From: Candidatus Nanosynbacter sp. HMT-352
GTDB lineage: Bacteria; Patescibacteriota; Saccharimonadia; Saccharimonadales; Saccharimonadaceae
Direction: 5' to 3'
DNA: 64,000 nt
Assembly: GCF_022819345.1 (NCBI RefSeq)
Contig: NZ_CP089288.1
Location: 434,001-498,000, forward strand
Part shown: one piece after another, positions 43,155 through 50,700 of the stretch
How positions within the stretch are numbered: position 1 is the stretch's first letter
Layout: each line of letters starts with the position of its first letter
The notes under the pieces: model-generated
Seen by the model: only the letters and a program-made list of their open reading frames with translations
Database searches by the model: none
Told to the model about the DNA's origin: nothing
Translations under genes and position numbers: made by a program

Positions 43155-43847
43155 TTACGAGCGACCACTGAGGCGACCGAGCATTGCCATTGATCCGAGG
43201 GTGCGATTGACATCTGTTATTTGGCGTGGCTCTTCTGGTTTTTCTTTTTTCACGTCGCCGTTAATTGCTCGCTTTATATAGGTGTGTGTTGCGTGTACGG
43301 CGAACGGAAGCGAGGCGGCGAATGCTCCAGCTCCTAGTTTGCGTAGAAGTTTGGCGAGTTTTGGATTTTTATCCTGCTCGGCAACATGGGCGGCAATATA
43401 AGATATCAAAGTAACTGTTTCTCCTGCCATGGCTAGTTTTCCTGATTTGGTCGGTCGAGTTTCAGCTTTCTTGTCACTACGTAAATTGGTAATTCCTGTA
43501 ACCCCAGCGTTTATCGAGTTTAGTAGCGCAACAATGCCAAGAACATGCTTTGGAGCCAACCCCTTTTTATACATTTCATAGAGAATTTTTGCCATAACTA
43601 TTTTGTCTGTTGTGGCATCTAAGGCTGCTCCAAAATTGCTGGTCTGCCCTGTCATACGTGCTACTTTGCCGTCCAAGACGTCAGCTAATCGCCCGACCGC
43701 GCATTTCGCCAGCCCTTCGGGTGTATCGATTTCCTCAGATCCGTGTATCGCTAAAGCGGCGCCAGTTACGCTTATCAAATTAGGGATGGTAAAAACGTCT
43801 TTGGCGACTTTACGGGCGGTAGGAGATGTTTCTCGGGATTTTTTCAT
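43155..43847 (-). CDS. CDP-alcohol phosphatidyltransferase family protein
   Basis: 230-aa membrane enzyme of phospholipid head-group transfer. The full catalytic signature is present: DVLDGKVARMTGQTSNFGAALDATTD, which fits D-x2-DG-x2-AR-x8-G-x3-D-x3-D exactly. The most likely role is phosphatidylglycerophosphate synthase-like, but the acceptor alcohol is not certain. The start at 43847 is preferred over 43856 because the -10 TATTAT (43860-43855) ends 7 bases before it and overlaps the other ATG. Confidence 0.85.
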   Translation of the reverse strand: MKKSRETSPTARKVAKDVFTIPNLISVTGAALAIHGSEEIDTPEGLAKCAVGRLADVLDGKVARMTGQTSNFGAALDATTDKIVMAKILYEMYKKGLAPKHVLGIVALLNSINAGVTGITNLRSDKKAETRPTKSGKLAMAGETVTLISYIAAHVAEQDKNPKLAKLLRKLGAGAFAASLPFAVHATHTYIKRAINGDVKKEKPEEPRQITDVNRTLGSMAMLGRLSGRS

Positions 43848-43885
43848 AGTCCGCATAATAACATCAATTTGTCAAAATAGCAATA

Positions 43886-44755
43886 TTATCGTAACGTCCA
43901 ATTATTCGCCCCGAGAGGCTTAATCACTCCGTTGATTTCCAGCATGGTTAACGCCGTAGCGAAGTCTGACGCGGATAATCCTGATTTTTGTTGGATTTCG
44001 TCGCCGTCGCGAAGCCCTTCTGAGATGAGTTTTATGATAATAGCTTCTTCAATTGTTGCGCTGGCTGCTAATTCTTGACCGTTGTCTTTTTGCAATTTTT
44101 CTGGCGCGATGATTGACAAAACGTCGTCGGCGTCTGTCACCAAATACGCCCCTTGTTTTAATAAAGTATTGCAACCCGCCGACAGTGGGCTGGTTATGTT
44201 CCCGGGAACTACAAACAAATCTCTTCCCTGATTTAGTGCGTGCGAGGCTGTGTTTAATGTGCCGCTTCGCTCGGCGGCTTCGGTGATAATAATCCCATCA
44301 GCCAGCCCACTAACCAAACGATTGCGCTCCAAAAAACTCCAACGATTAACTATTTTATTATCGCCCTTCATCCATTCTGAAACGACCGCGCCGCCCTGCT
44401 CTATGATGCTCATGGCTAGTTGATAATTAGTCCGCGGTGAAATATCAGGAAGCTCGTTTGGGACGACCGCCACGACCGTTCCGCCAGCTTCAATCGCAGC
44501 TTTTTGGGCAATGCAGTCCACGCCTAGCGCCAGCCCACTCACGATTACACATCCGGCTTTTGCTAGATCTGTTGCTAATCGCTCTGTCACTTCTTTTCCG
44601 TAGGCAGACGGCTTACGGGACCCGACGATTGATACGACTGGCGCATTTGTTTCTGGCAATTTTCCCATATAACATAAGCTTTTTGGTGAATTGGCAATAT
44701 GTACTAATCTCTGGGAGAAAATATGCTCATCTGGTGTAATTCTATTGATTTCCAT
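43886..44755 (-). CDS. dprA: DNA processing protein DprA
   Basis: Binds incoming single-stranded DNA and loads RecA during natural transformation. The 289-aa Rossmann-like domain has VSIVGSRKPSAYG, GCVIVSGLALGVDCIAQKAAI, FLERNRLVSGLADGIIITEA, RSGTLNTASHALNQGRDLFVVPGN and a C-terminal winged helix. The ATG at 44755 begins the conserved part; upstream codons overlap the promoter of the divergent RNA. It indicates that competence-type uptake is retained. Confidence 0.93.
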   Translation of the reverse strand: MEINRITPDEHIFSQRLVHIANSPKSLCYMGKLPETNAPVVSIVGSRKPSAYGKEVTERLATDLAKAGCVIVSGLALGVDCIAQKAAIEAGGTVVAVVPNELPDISPRTNYQLAMSIIEQGGAVVSEWMKGDNKIVNRWSFLERNRLVSGLADGIIITEAAERSGTLNTASHALNQGRDLFVVPGNITSPLSAGCNTLLKQGAYLVTDADDVLSIIAPEKLQKDNGQELAASATIEEAIIIKLISEGLRDGDEIQQKSGLSASDFATALTMLEINGVIKPLGANNWTLR

Positions 44756-44775
44756 AAAAAATGTGGTAAAAAGTA

Positions 44776-44804
44776 TTGACACTTTGTCAAATGTTTGCTA
44801 TAAT
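44776..44804 (+). promoter_or_regulatory. Consensus promoter of the 44811 RNA
   Basis: TTGACA (44776-44781), exactly 17 bases, extended -10 TGC-TATAAT (44799-44804). This is the closest match to the sigma-70 consensus in the window, yet no long reading frame follows. Confidence 0.85.
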
Positions 44805-44810
44805 CAAGGA

Positions 44811-45120
44811 CGATTGGTTAAGTAATTATTAACCAAACGCACCTTATACCCCCTATTCTAACTATATGTTAGGTTGCGCGCAATGGCATTAAGTATTCTT
44901 ACCCTCCACTTTTTGCGGTTCAACGTTACGCGCATACTAACCCCTTTAACTGCCCTTTTTCAAAGGCGACCTCTGTTAATGTGAGTACAAAATTGTATTG
45001 ATAGTCATCAGGCGCGGACTTTTGGAGTTTTAGTCGCGACGCTTCACTGATACGGTAGCTCGGGTGGGTTGAAGGGTAAAAAAGCGTCAGGTGATGCCCA
45101 CCCTTACCTGGCGCTTTTTT
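44811..45120 (+). ncRNA. Putative structured noncoding RNA of about 310 nt, family unknown
   Basis: The transcript runs from a consensus promoter to a strong terminator, in the gap between dprA and the Fur-type gene, both on the other strand. Structure begins at once with a perfect hairpin TTGGTTAA / TTAACCAA (44814-44821, 44829-44836). Further on are CTAAC/GTTAG, CGCG(G)ACT / AGTCGCG near 45010-45040, and GGGTGGG (45062-45068), which is complementary to CCCACCC (45097-45103) in the terminator loop and could form a pseudoknot. I do not see RNase P, tmRNA, SRP or 6S landmarks. A 33-codon frame at 44883-44984 without Shine-Dalgarno is possible. Confidence 0.6.
45078..45120. terminator. Strong, probably bidirectional terminator
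   Basis: 15-base arms AAAAAAGCGTCAGGT / ACCTGGCGCTTTTTT (one G-T pair), 13-base loop. It ends the plus-strand RNA and, with its A run, can also end the minus-strand Fur-type gene 12 bases away. Confidence 0.9.
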
Positions 45121-45131
45121 GTTGGGAAAAA

Positions 45132-45545
45132 TTATTTATTTTCTATAATATATCGGCACTTTTCGCAAATACCTTCCAGCTCAAAGTGGTGTTTTGTGAC
45201 TATGAAATTATGTTTTTTACCGATGAGATCTATGAGTTTTTCGAGTTCTTGTGATTGTATGGGTTCGGCATTTTGGCAATTTATGCAGTAGAGGTGGTGA
45301 TGATGTGGTATAAAAGGTTCTGCTAACTCGTAATAGTTCTTCCAGCCAATAGTTATGGTGTTTATAATGTTCAGATTATCGAACATTAGCAGTGTGCGGT
45401 AAATGCTGGCACGGTTAATGCTTTTGCAGTTTTTCGCAATATCGCCGACCGTAAGAGGTACGTCTGAATTTCGTAGGATATCAAATACTTGCTGGCGTGG
45501 TTTTGTCAGGCGAAGATTGTGACGTTCAAATATTTCATTTAGCAT
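45132..45545 (-). CDS. Fur-family metal-responsive regulator
   Basis: 137-aa repressor. The winged helix is NLRLTKPRQQVFDILRNSDVPLTVGDIAKNC with SINRASIYRTLLMFDNLNII. The metal part has HHHHLYCINC and GICEKC, giving the two CxxC pairs of a structural zinc site, and a His cluster. Fur, Zur and Nur cannot be told apart from sequence alone. A perfect inverted repeat sits in its promoter. The next two genes upstream encode a permease pair often linked to metal handling, which favours a zinc or other transition-metal role. Confidence 0.9.
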   Translation of the reverse strand: MLNEIFERHNLRLTKPRQQVFDILRNSDVPLTVGDIAKNCKSINRASIYRTLLMFDNLNIINTITIGWKNYYELAEPFIPHHHHLYCINCQNAEPIQSQELEKLIDLIGKKHNFIVTKHHFELEGICEKCRYIIENK

Positions 45546-45568
45546 AGTGCTATCAATAGTTTATAACT

Positions 45569-45589
45569 TATTGCAACAAGTGTGCAATA
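45569..45589. promoter_or_regulatory. Putative Fur-type operator
   Basis: Perfect inverted repeat TATTGCA (45569-45575) / TGCAATA (45583-45589) with a 7-base centre, inside the minus-strand promoter TTGCAC-N16-TATAAA of the regulator. The TTGCA half-site resembles the half-site I recall for nickel-responsive Nur. Confidence 0.6.
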
Positions 45590-45592
45590 GGC

Positions 45593-46351
45593 TTACAGTC
45601 CGAGTAGTTCATAAGGATATTTGGGTTGGCTGATTTTTGTGATATGCGCGTCGGTTATGACGTATTCGGCTTGGCTATTAACGATTTTTTGCGACAATTT
45701 ACCCTTGACGATTAGCCACGTTCCGTCTGGGTAGTCTGTTGAAAAGTTTTTCTCGACCAGGATTTTCATAGGTACACTATCAACGGTGCAGCAACTTATA
45801 ACGTATCTGGCAATATTGAAGTAGTTGTAGCCGTAGTTTTTTAACAGATCATTTGAAACGAAGCCAGTAATGGTGATATCTTTGCCGTTAAAATAAGCGG
45901 TTTCTTTGCAGGAATTTATTGCGGTTTTCCAGCGATTTATTGAGATTGTAGAAGAGCCTTCCTTTGGTTGAGGCGTTTCGCAACGACTTTCTGGCTCAAT
46001 AATCATAGGACTTTCTTTTTGCGCGAGACTGCTTGGAGAGAGTGGCTTTGGCGGTAATATGTATCCGACTGATAATATAATTATTGCAAAATAAGATATT
46101 GGGGCAATTTTTTTCAAGCCAATTCTAGATTTGTCTTTTGCGGGTTTATTTTTTAATTGCAACATTATATCAATAAGCAAAAGTATAACGCCGATTACGC
46201 TAATTACGACCGCGAATGTGTGATAGCGTGGATGAATGTAAAAGCCGAGTTGGTCACGCCAAGCTAATAGCAAAATATATACACAAATGATAATTCCGCC
46301 AATTGATTTGGTAAGATTAGCGTACATATAAATTAACTCCCAGCCCGACAA
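45593..46351 (-). CDS. TIGR03943-family (DUF1980) permease partner
   Basis: 252-aa protein with two to three N-terminal membrane helices (about 12-30, 40-60, 85-100) and a C-terminal external OB-like domain (AYFNGKDITITGFVSND, ARYVISCCTVDSVPMKILVE, YPDGTWLIVKGKLSQK). The CCTVD motif is typical of this family. It is always found next to DUF318 permeases, as here, with a 35-base overlap. The exported or imported substrate is unknown. Confidence 0.82.
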   Translation of the reverse strand: MSGWELIYMYANLTKSIGGIIICVYILLLAWRDQLGFYIHPRYHTFAVVISVIGVILLLIDIMLQLKNKPAKDKSRIGLKKIAPISYFAIIILSVGYILPPKPLSPSSLAQKESPMIIEPESRCETPQPKEGSSTISINRWKTAINSCKETAYFNGKDITITGFVSNDLLKNYGYNYFNIARYVISCCTVDSVPMKILVEKNFSTDYPDGTWLIVKGKLSQKIVNSQAEYVITDAHITKISQPKYPYELLGL

Positions 46352-47360
46352 TTAATGATAAGACGAATACAGTTAAGGTAATTGTTGCAATAAATTTCCA
46401 GCGAAAAGTTGTTTTTAACAACGTAATCATTTTAATGTCTATCATCGGTCCGAATAGCAAGAAAGATAAAATTGAGCCTGTCGTGAAATTTCGCACATAA
46501 GCAAGTGCGAAGAACGCGTCGATGCTGGAACATATCGAAATGACGAAACTTAGCGTGATCATGGATATGACTGATAGGAAAATGTCGCCACCGACAGCGT
46601 TTATGATGAATCGCGGAACGAAGATTTGCGTGGCGGCTGCGATGCTAGCACCTAAGGCTAACATAGTAAATAATTGCCAGAATTCATTACGTGATGAGCT
46701 GAATATGTTTGATAATTTTGAACCGTGATTATGAGAGTGGCAAAGTTTTTCAAACTCTGGATTAATGACGGAATCTTCCTTAAAAAAGCTGACGATAAAA
46801 GCGGTTATTTGTACGATAATTAGCGCAAAGATAATTCGCCACCAAACCATTCGGGTGTCAAAACTGAAGGCGGTCATGGTTGAAATTATGGTTATCGGGT
46901 TTAAGATTGGCGCGGCGAAAAGAAAACTAATAACGTCGGCAGGTTTTAATCCGTTTGCTATTAAGCTGCGTGCAATTGGTACGTTGCCGCATTCGCACAC
47001 TGGTAAAATTAGCCCGATCATAGAGAGCACAATTCGTCGAAGAAAGGCGTTTTTTGGTAACATTTTGAAGACATCTTTTGATGATAAAAAGTACCTGATA
47101 AGCGCGGATATGATAATTCCTAAAATTAAGAATGGGACCGCCTCGACGATTATGCTTAGTGTCAGTGTGATGAAATCTTGTAATGACGGAAGTAATTTAT
47201 TGCACCATTCTGCAAATTCTCCGTTTAATAACATAACGCCGAATCGCGAGCTGAATTGATAAATAGAAATTATAAGGACGCCAAAAACCACCCAACCGAT
47301 CAATTCGCTGTTGGCTGATAAAAACTTTTTTATGCGACCATCTGGCGATTTTTGTGCCAT
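46317..47360 (-). CDS. DUF318/YraQ-family permease
   Basis: 347-aa membrane protein with eight to ten helices. The family hallmarks are EAVPFLILGIIISALIRYF, PVCECGNVPIARSLIANGL (conserved CECG) and FLFAAPILNPITIIST. Predicted permease acting with the TIGR03943 protein and placed beside a Fur-type regulator, suggesting a metal-responsive transport unit. Minus-strand TATAAT (47373-47368) ends 7 bases before the ATG. Confidence 0.87.
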   Translation of the reverse strand: MAQKSPDGRIKKFLSANSELIGWVVFGVLIISIYQFSSRFGVMLLNGEFAEWCNKLLPSLQDFITLTLSIIVEAVPFLILGIIISALIRYFLSSKDVFKMLPKNAFLRRIVLSMIGLILPVCECGNVPIARSLIANGLKPADVISFLFAAPILNPITIISTMTAFSFDTRMVWWRIIFALIIVQITAFIVSFFKEDSVINPEFEKLCHSHNHGSKLSNIFSSSRNEFWQLFTMLALGASIAAATQIFVPRFIINAVGGDIFLSVISMITLSFVISICSSIDAFFALAYVRNFTTGSILSFLLFGPMIDIKMITLLKTTFRWKFIATITLTVFVLSLIVGLGVNLYVR

Positions 47361-47367
47361 ATATAAA

Positions 47368-47393
47368 ATTATACTCCATGCTTATGCTATACT
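47368..47393. promoter_or_regulatory. Divergent leaderless promoter pair
   Basis: Minus-strand TATAAT at 47373-47368 for the permease (7-base gap to ATG) and plus-strand TGC-TATACT at 47388-47393 for the DUF475 gene (8-base gap). The start codons are only 41 bases apart. Confidence 0.65.
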
Positions 47394-47401
47394 AAATCAA
47401 T

Positions 47402-48523
47402 ATGAAGCATCTTTTACATTCACATCATCCGTTTCGGATTTTCTGGTTTTCAGTCCTATTGACCTTAGGTCTGGGCAGTTTGATTTTTAGCCATATGGGC
47501 GTTAGCGGTCTTTGGTTATTTACTATTTTGGTGGTTTTGGAAGTCACGTTTAGCTTCGACAACGCGGTGATAAATAGCAAGGTTTTGGCGGGAATGAGCC
47601 AAGTCTGGCAGAAAGTCTTCCTGACGGCTGGTATATTTGTGGCGGTGTTTGTCGTTCGATTTATATTGCCAATTGCTATTGTGATGATCGCGAGCGGCCA
47701 CGGATTTATGGATGTTGTCAATCTGGCGCTTCATAGACCTGTTGAATACGGCAAAATCCTGCATGAGGCGTCGCCGATGATTGACGCGTTCGGTGGTGCG
47801 TTTTTGATTATGATTGGGCTTAGCTATTTCATCGATTATAACAAGCGTGTTCACTGGATGCGGCACGTTGAGCCGATTTTGGCGAAGGCTGGGCGATTTG
47901 AGAATTTTAAGGTGTGCATAATGCTTAGCGTGGCGGCTGTTTTGTATTTTACAGTCGAGGCGCCGCATAAATCTTTGGTGTTGATTTCAGCGGTTCTTGG
48001 AATTGTGTTGCATATCGGATTGGAACTATTTGGGTCATTTTTCCATGAAGATGACGCGAAATCTGTTAAGATTAAAACTGGTTGGGCGGCGTTTGCTAGC
48101 TTGTTATATTTGGAAATTCTGGATGCCAGCTTTAGCTTTGACGGTGTGATTGGTGCGTTCGCCATCACCAACAGCGTGCTACTGATCGTGGCTGGACTGG
48201 GCGCTGGAGCGATTTGGGTCCGATCACTAACTGTATATTTATTGCGAACAGGCGCGCTTAGCAAATATAAATATCTGGAAAATGGCGCTCACTGGGCAAT
48301 TATGGCGCTCGGCGTGATGATGATTGCCAAATTATTCCACTTGGAATTGCCGGAATGGGCGACGGGTGGCTTGGGCTTGTTGTTCGTGAGTTTGGCGGTT
48401 GGCAGCAGTATATTGGAAGCTCGATCGATCAATCTGCAAGAAGCTGCGGCTGTAAAATTACATCAAGCAGAAGAGCAATTGAAGAACGGCGCGTCAAAAA
48501 TTGTGCCGCGAAAACGACGCTAG
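47402..48523 (+). CDS. DUF475 / TerC-like integral membrane protein
   Basis: 373-aa protein with about nine helices. VLEVTFSFDNAVINSKVL and LEILDASFSFDGVIGAFAIT are the two Asp-containing repeats of the TerC/DUF475 superfamily, thought to bind divalent metals. The C-terminus is basic (RKRR). It lies next to a possible metal-permease unit and two genes before a CobW-type GTPase, which suggests metal export or metalation of secreted enzymes. Confidence 0.85.
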   Translation: MKHLLHSHHPFRIFWFSVLLTLGLGSLIFSHMGVSGLWLFTILVVLEVTFSFDNAVINSKVLAGMSQVWQKVFLTAGIFVAVFVVRFILPIAIVMIASGHGFMDVVNLALHRPVEYGKILHEASPMIDAFGGAFLIMIGLSYFIDYNKRVHWMRHVEPILAKAGRFENFKVCIMLSVAAVLYFTVEAPHKSLVLISAVLGIVLHIGLELFGSFFHEDDAKSVKIKTGWAAFASLLYLEILDASFSFDGVIGAFAITNSVLLIVAGLGAGAIWVRSLTVYLLRTGALSKYKYLENGAHWAIMALGVMMIAKLFHLELPEWATGGLGLLFVSLAVGSSILEARSINLQEAAAVKLHQAEEQLKNGASKIVPRKRR

Positions 48524-48531
48524 AATCTGGT

Positions 48532-49092
48532 TTAATATTTTATACTGAATGGCTCGATAGTTTCGTTAATAAACTTCTCGACCAAGCTAATTGATTCGGG
48601 TAATATCCAGCTTTGGAGAATTTTCTGCTCGTCTGAATTGAATTTGCCTAGGACAAAATCTACGTCACCAACTTGGCGTCTGAGCAAATTATCTGTGCCA
48701 ATACGAATATGCCAAAAATCTGATCCGACGTGAGAATGCAAGGACTTTAATCCGTTGCTGCCCGCGTCTCGTCCGCCTTTGCGGGTTCGAATTTTACCAA
48801 AATCCAGCGCCGTGTCGTCGTGAATAATTAGTAAATCATCCAATGTCAATTTGTAAAAATCTAAGATTGCTCGGGCGGAAATTCCGACCTCATTGTAAAA
48901 AGTAGTTGGCTTAACCAGCAGGATTTTTTCCCCAGAAATATTCAGCTCGGCAATATCGGCGGAAAATTTTGGCTTATTGCAAAAAACTGCATTATTTTCT
49001 GACGCAAATTTATCAATAGCCAAAAATCCAGCATTATGCCTTGTGTTTGTGTATTTTTCGCCTGGATTTCCCAATGCTAAGATGACTTTCAT
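48532..49092 (-). CDS. pth: Peptidyl-tRNA hydrolase
   Basis: Releases peptides from prematurely dropped peptidyl-tRNA. The 186-aa protein has ILALGNPGEKYTNTRHNAGFLAID with the catalytic His, LLVKPTTFYNEVG, LIIHDDTALDFGKIRTRKGG and NGLKSL. GS replaces the usual GH before NGLKS. The -10 TATACT (49104-49099, minus) ends 6 bases before the ATG. Confidence 0.94.
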   Translation of the reverse strand: MKVILALGNPGEKYTNTRHNAGFLAIDKFASENNAVFCNKPKFSADIAELNISGEKILLVKPTTFYNEVGISARAILDFYKLTLDDLLIIHDDTALDFGKIRTRKGGRDAGSNGLKSLHSHVGSDFWHIRIGTDNLLRRQVGDVDFVLGKFNSDEQKILQSWILPESISLVEKFINETIEPFSIKY

Positions 49093-49098
49093 AGACTT

Positions 49099-49129
49099 AG
49101 TATATCACCTTGTGAAAATGACGTATAAT
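49099..49129. promoter_or_regulatory. Divergent leaderless promoter pair of pth and the CobW-like gene
   Basis: Minus TATACT at 49104-49099 (6-base gap to pth ATG) and plus TATAAT at 49124-49129 (6-base gap to GTG 49136). Confidence 0.65.
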
Positions 49130-49135
49130 AAGCAT

Positions 49136-50104
49136 GTGGCAAAACGCGACGATGATTTAGAATTTAGCATTAATGCTCCGTTTGATGATGGGCGAGCGAT
49201 TATCGATAAAGTTCCGTTGTATTTGGTGAACGGCTCGTTGGGCGCTGGGAAAACTAGTGTTCTTGAGTTCTTATTGCAACAAAGTGACTATAAGGGTTCT
49301 CGAGTGATTGAGAATGAATATGCTAATGAAAATGTTGACGGTTATCGATTGGAAAAGCTGGCAGATATTGTGACGACTTTGGCTGGCGATTGTATCTGTT
49401 GTTCGTCGAAGCATGCATTGACGCGAATGTTACTTGACTTTTGTCGCAATTCCCCCGCCCCAGTGTTTATTGAAGCGACTGGCGTGGCGCGAACGATGAA
49501 TTTGGTTGAGAAATTGATTAATGCACAAATATTCAATAAGTACGAGTTGGCGCAGAGTTTTTATGTTATTGATGCACATGAGATTTTACACGGAATTGAG
49601 CCGGCGCATGAAATTGAGTTGCAAGCGGCGGATATGATTTTAGTGACCAAAGAAGATTTGCTAAGTGACGACGAGCGATTGCAGTATGAATCCAAGCTGA
49701 GCTCTCTGCCTTACGGAAAAATATTGAGCGCGCCACGCGGTCGGTTTGACCTAAGTAAATTAACCACGCCGTCGGGACTACTAACGTTTTTCGATAAGTA
49801 TGACGGCGAGTTGGTCGTGCCGGATAATCCGACGTATGCCGTGCTGGATATTTCTGGTATGAAAATTGCTGTGGCGACTCTGGAAAAAATTTGGCCGGAA
49901 CTTTTTGATGCTTATAAACTCAGGCGAATGAAGGGCTGTTTTATTGATGATAATGGCGTGCGGCATCATTTGGAGGCGACGGAAAATCAGATTCAAATAG
50001 CTAATTCTGCGGCGGAAGAGCCAGCAAAAATTGTGCTAATTGGTGAACGTGCGGACGAAATTACGCGTGAAGTTTTGTCTGCGCAATTGGTGATGTTTGA
50101 ATAA
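49136..50104 (+). CDS. CobW/COG0523-family GTPase (putative metallochaperone)
   Basis: 322-aa G3E GTPase that typically delivers metals such as zinc to target enzymes. Walker A is NGSLGAGKTSVLEFLL, the metal motif CxCC is in GDCICCSS, and later motifs are FIEATGVA and ILVTKEDLL. The C-terminal CobW domain is short. The GTG at 49136 is chosen because the -10 TATAAT ends 6 bases before it; an ATG at 49118 precedes the -10. The family is often regulated by Zur, and a Fur-type gene lies 4 kb away. Confidence 0.87.
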   Translation: MAKRDDDLEFSINAPFDDGRAIIDKVPLYLVNGSLGAGKTSVLEFLLQQSDYKGSRVIENEYANENVDGYRLEKLADIVTTLAGDCICCSSKHALTRMLLDFCRNSPAPVFIEATGVARTMNLVEKLINAQIFNKYELAQSFYVIDAHEILHGIEPAHEIELQAADMILVTKEDLLSDDERLQYESKLSSLPYGKILSAPRGRFDLSKLTTPSGLLTFFDKYDGELVVPDNPTYAVLDISGMKIAVATLEKIWPELFDAYKLRRMKGCFIDDNGVRHHLEATENQIQIANSAAEEPAKIVLIGERADEITREVLSAQLVMFE

Positions 50105-50183
50105 AAGTTCGCTTTCGTCGTTTCCGACTCATCAGCATAGATACACATCTATGGAGCGAATACAGCTAAGATTCGTTATAAAA

Positions 50184-50293
50184 GAAAATAGCCCGCTCGA
50201 AAACGTGCTCAAGCTGAAAACTAGATTTAATCCAGGAAACGCAAAACCTGCATTTCTAACCGAATTGAGTCTATTTTCGAGCGAGCTATTTTC
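50184..50293. repeat. Long inverted repeat downstream of the glycine-zipper gene
   Basis: 20-base arms at 50184-50203 and 50274-50293, 19 of 20 complementary, each containing GAAAATAGC and GCTCGAAAA blocks, with 70 bases between. On the minus strand it forms the 3' end of the small-protein transcript and could terminate it (TTTTCTTTTAT follows). CATAGA/TCTATG at about 50139-50156 is a second small repeat between it and the CobW-like gene. Confidence 0.75.
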
Positions 50294-50301
50294 AAGCAGG
50301 C

Positions 50302-50553
50302 TTATGCCTGGCCGTCAACATGAGGATCGTTATCCCTCTTGTTGTTTCCGTACCAGATGCGCCGGTACGTTAGCGTACCGGCTGCCCCCGCTCCAATCAC
50401 TGCTCCAATCGGAGCAGTGATAGAGACAGGAGCCCCTGTCCCCATCGTGACAATACCTCCCAGAAGACCTCCCGCGAGGCCTCCCGCGAGGCCAGCTCCA
50501 GCGACCATCCCAAGCGCGATGATCATCATTGCTTTGAGAAATCCTTCTCCCAT
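50302..50553 (-). CDS. Small glycine-zipper membrane protein
   Basis: 83 aa from the ATG at 50553, which has AGAGGAG 5 bases upstream. Residues about 5-35 and 42-62 are hydrophobic and packed with Gly/Ala at regular spacing (MVAGAGLAGGLAGGLLGG, APIGAVIGAGAAG), typical of helices that pack tightly or form pores. The C-terminus is polar and charged (WYGNNKRDNDPHVDGQ). It looks like a pore-forming or class II bacteriocin-like peptide, or a structural membrane protein, but no family is recognised. Its coding DNA holds four perfect tetraloop hairpins. Confidence 0.6.
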   Translation of the reverse strand: MGEGFLKAMMIIALGMVAGAGLAGGLAGGLLGGIVTMGTGAPVSITAPIGAVIGAGAAGTLTYRRIWYGNNKRDNDPHVDGQA

Positions 50554-50677
50554 GATAACTCCTCTTCTGGAGTCGGGCGGAGAAATAAACTCTCCGCAGA
50601 ACGGTGCGTCGATTTGACGCAAGCTAACACACATTGTGAAAGCTAATATATATATCACTAATAGAATAAAATGTCAA
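50554..50677 (-). promoter_or_regulatory. Promoter and hairpin-rich leader of the glycine-zipper gene
   Basis: Minus strand: TTGACA (50677-50672), 17-base spacer, TATATA (50654-50649), start near 50642. The leader of about 90 nt holds two perfect hairpins, TGCGTC/GACGCA (50605-50621) and GCGGAGA/TCTCCGC (50577-50597), before the Shine-Dalgarno. Confidence 0.65.
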
Positions 50678-50700
50678 TGGATTTTGTCAAAAATGTGGTT

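Noticed and set aside
44811-45120. RNase P RNA, tmRNA, SRP or 6S RNA
   Set aside because: I looked for the RNase P conserved blocks, a tmRNA tRNA-like end and tag frame, the SRP GGAAGCAGCC loop and a single long 6S duplex on both strands and found none. A covariance-model search could still overturn this.
50184-50293. Integron attC site
   Set aside because: The repeat is long and imperfectly folded like attC, but the GTTRRRY/RYYYAAC core sites are absent and no integrase is near.
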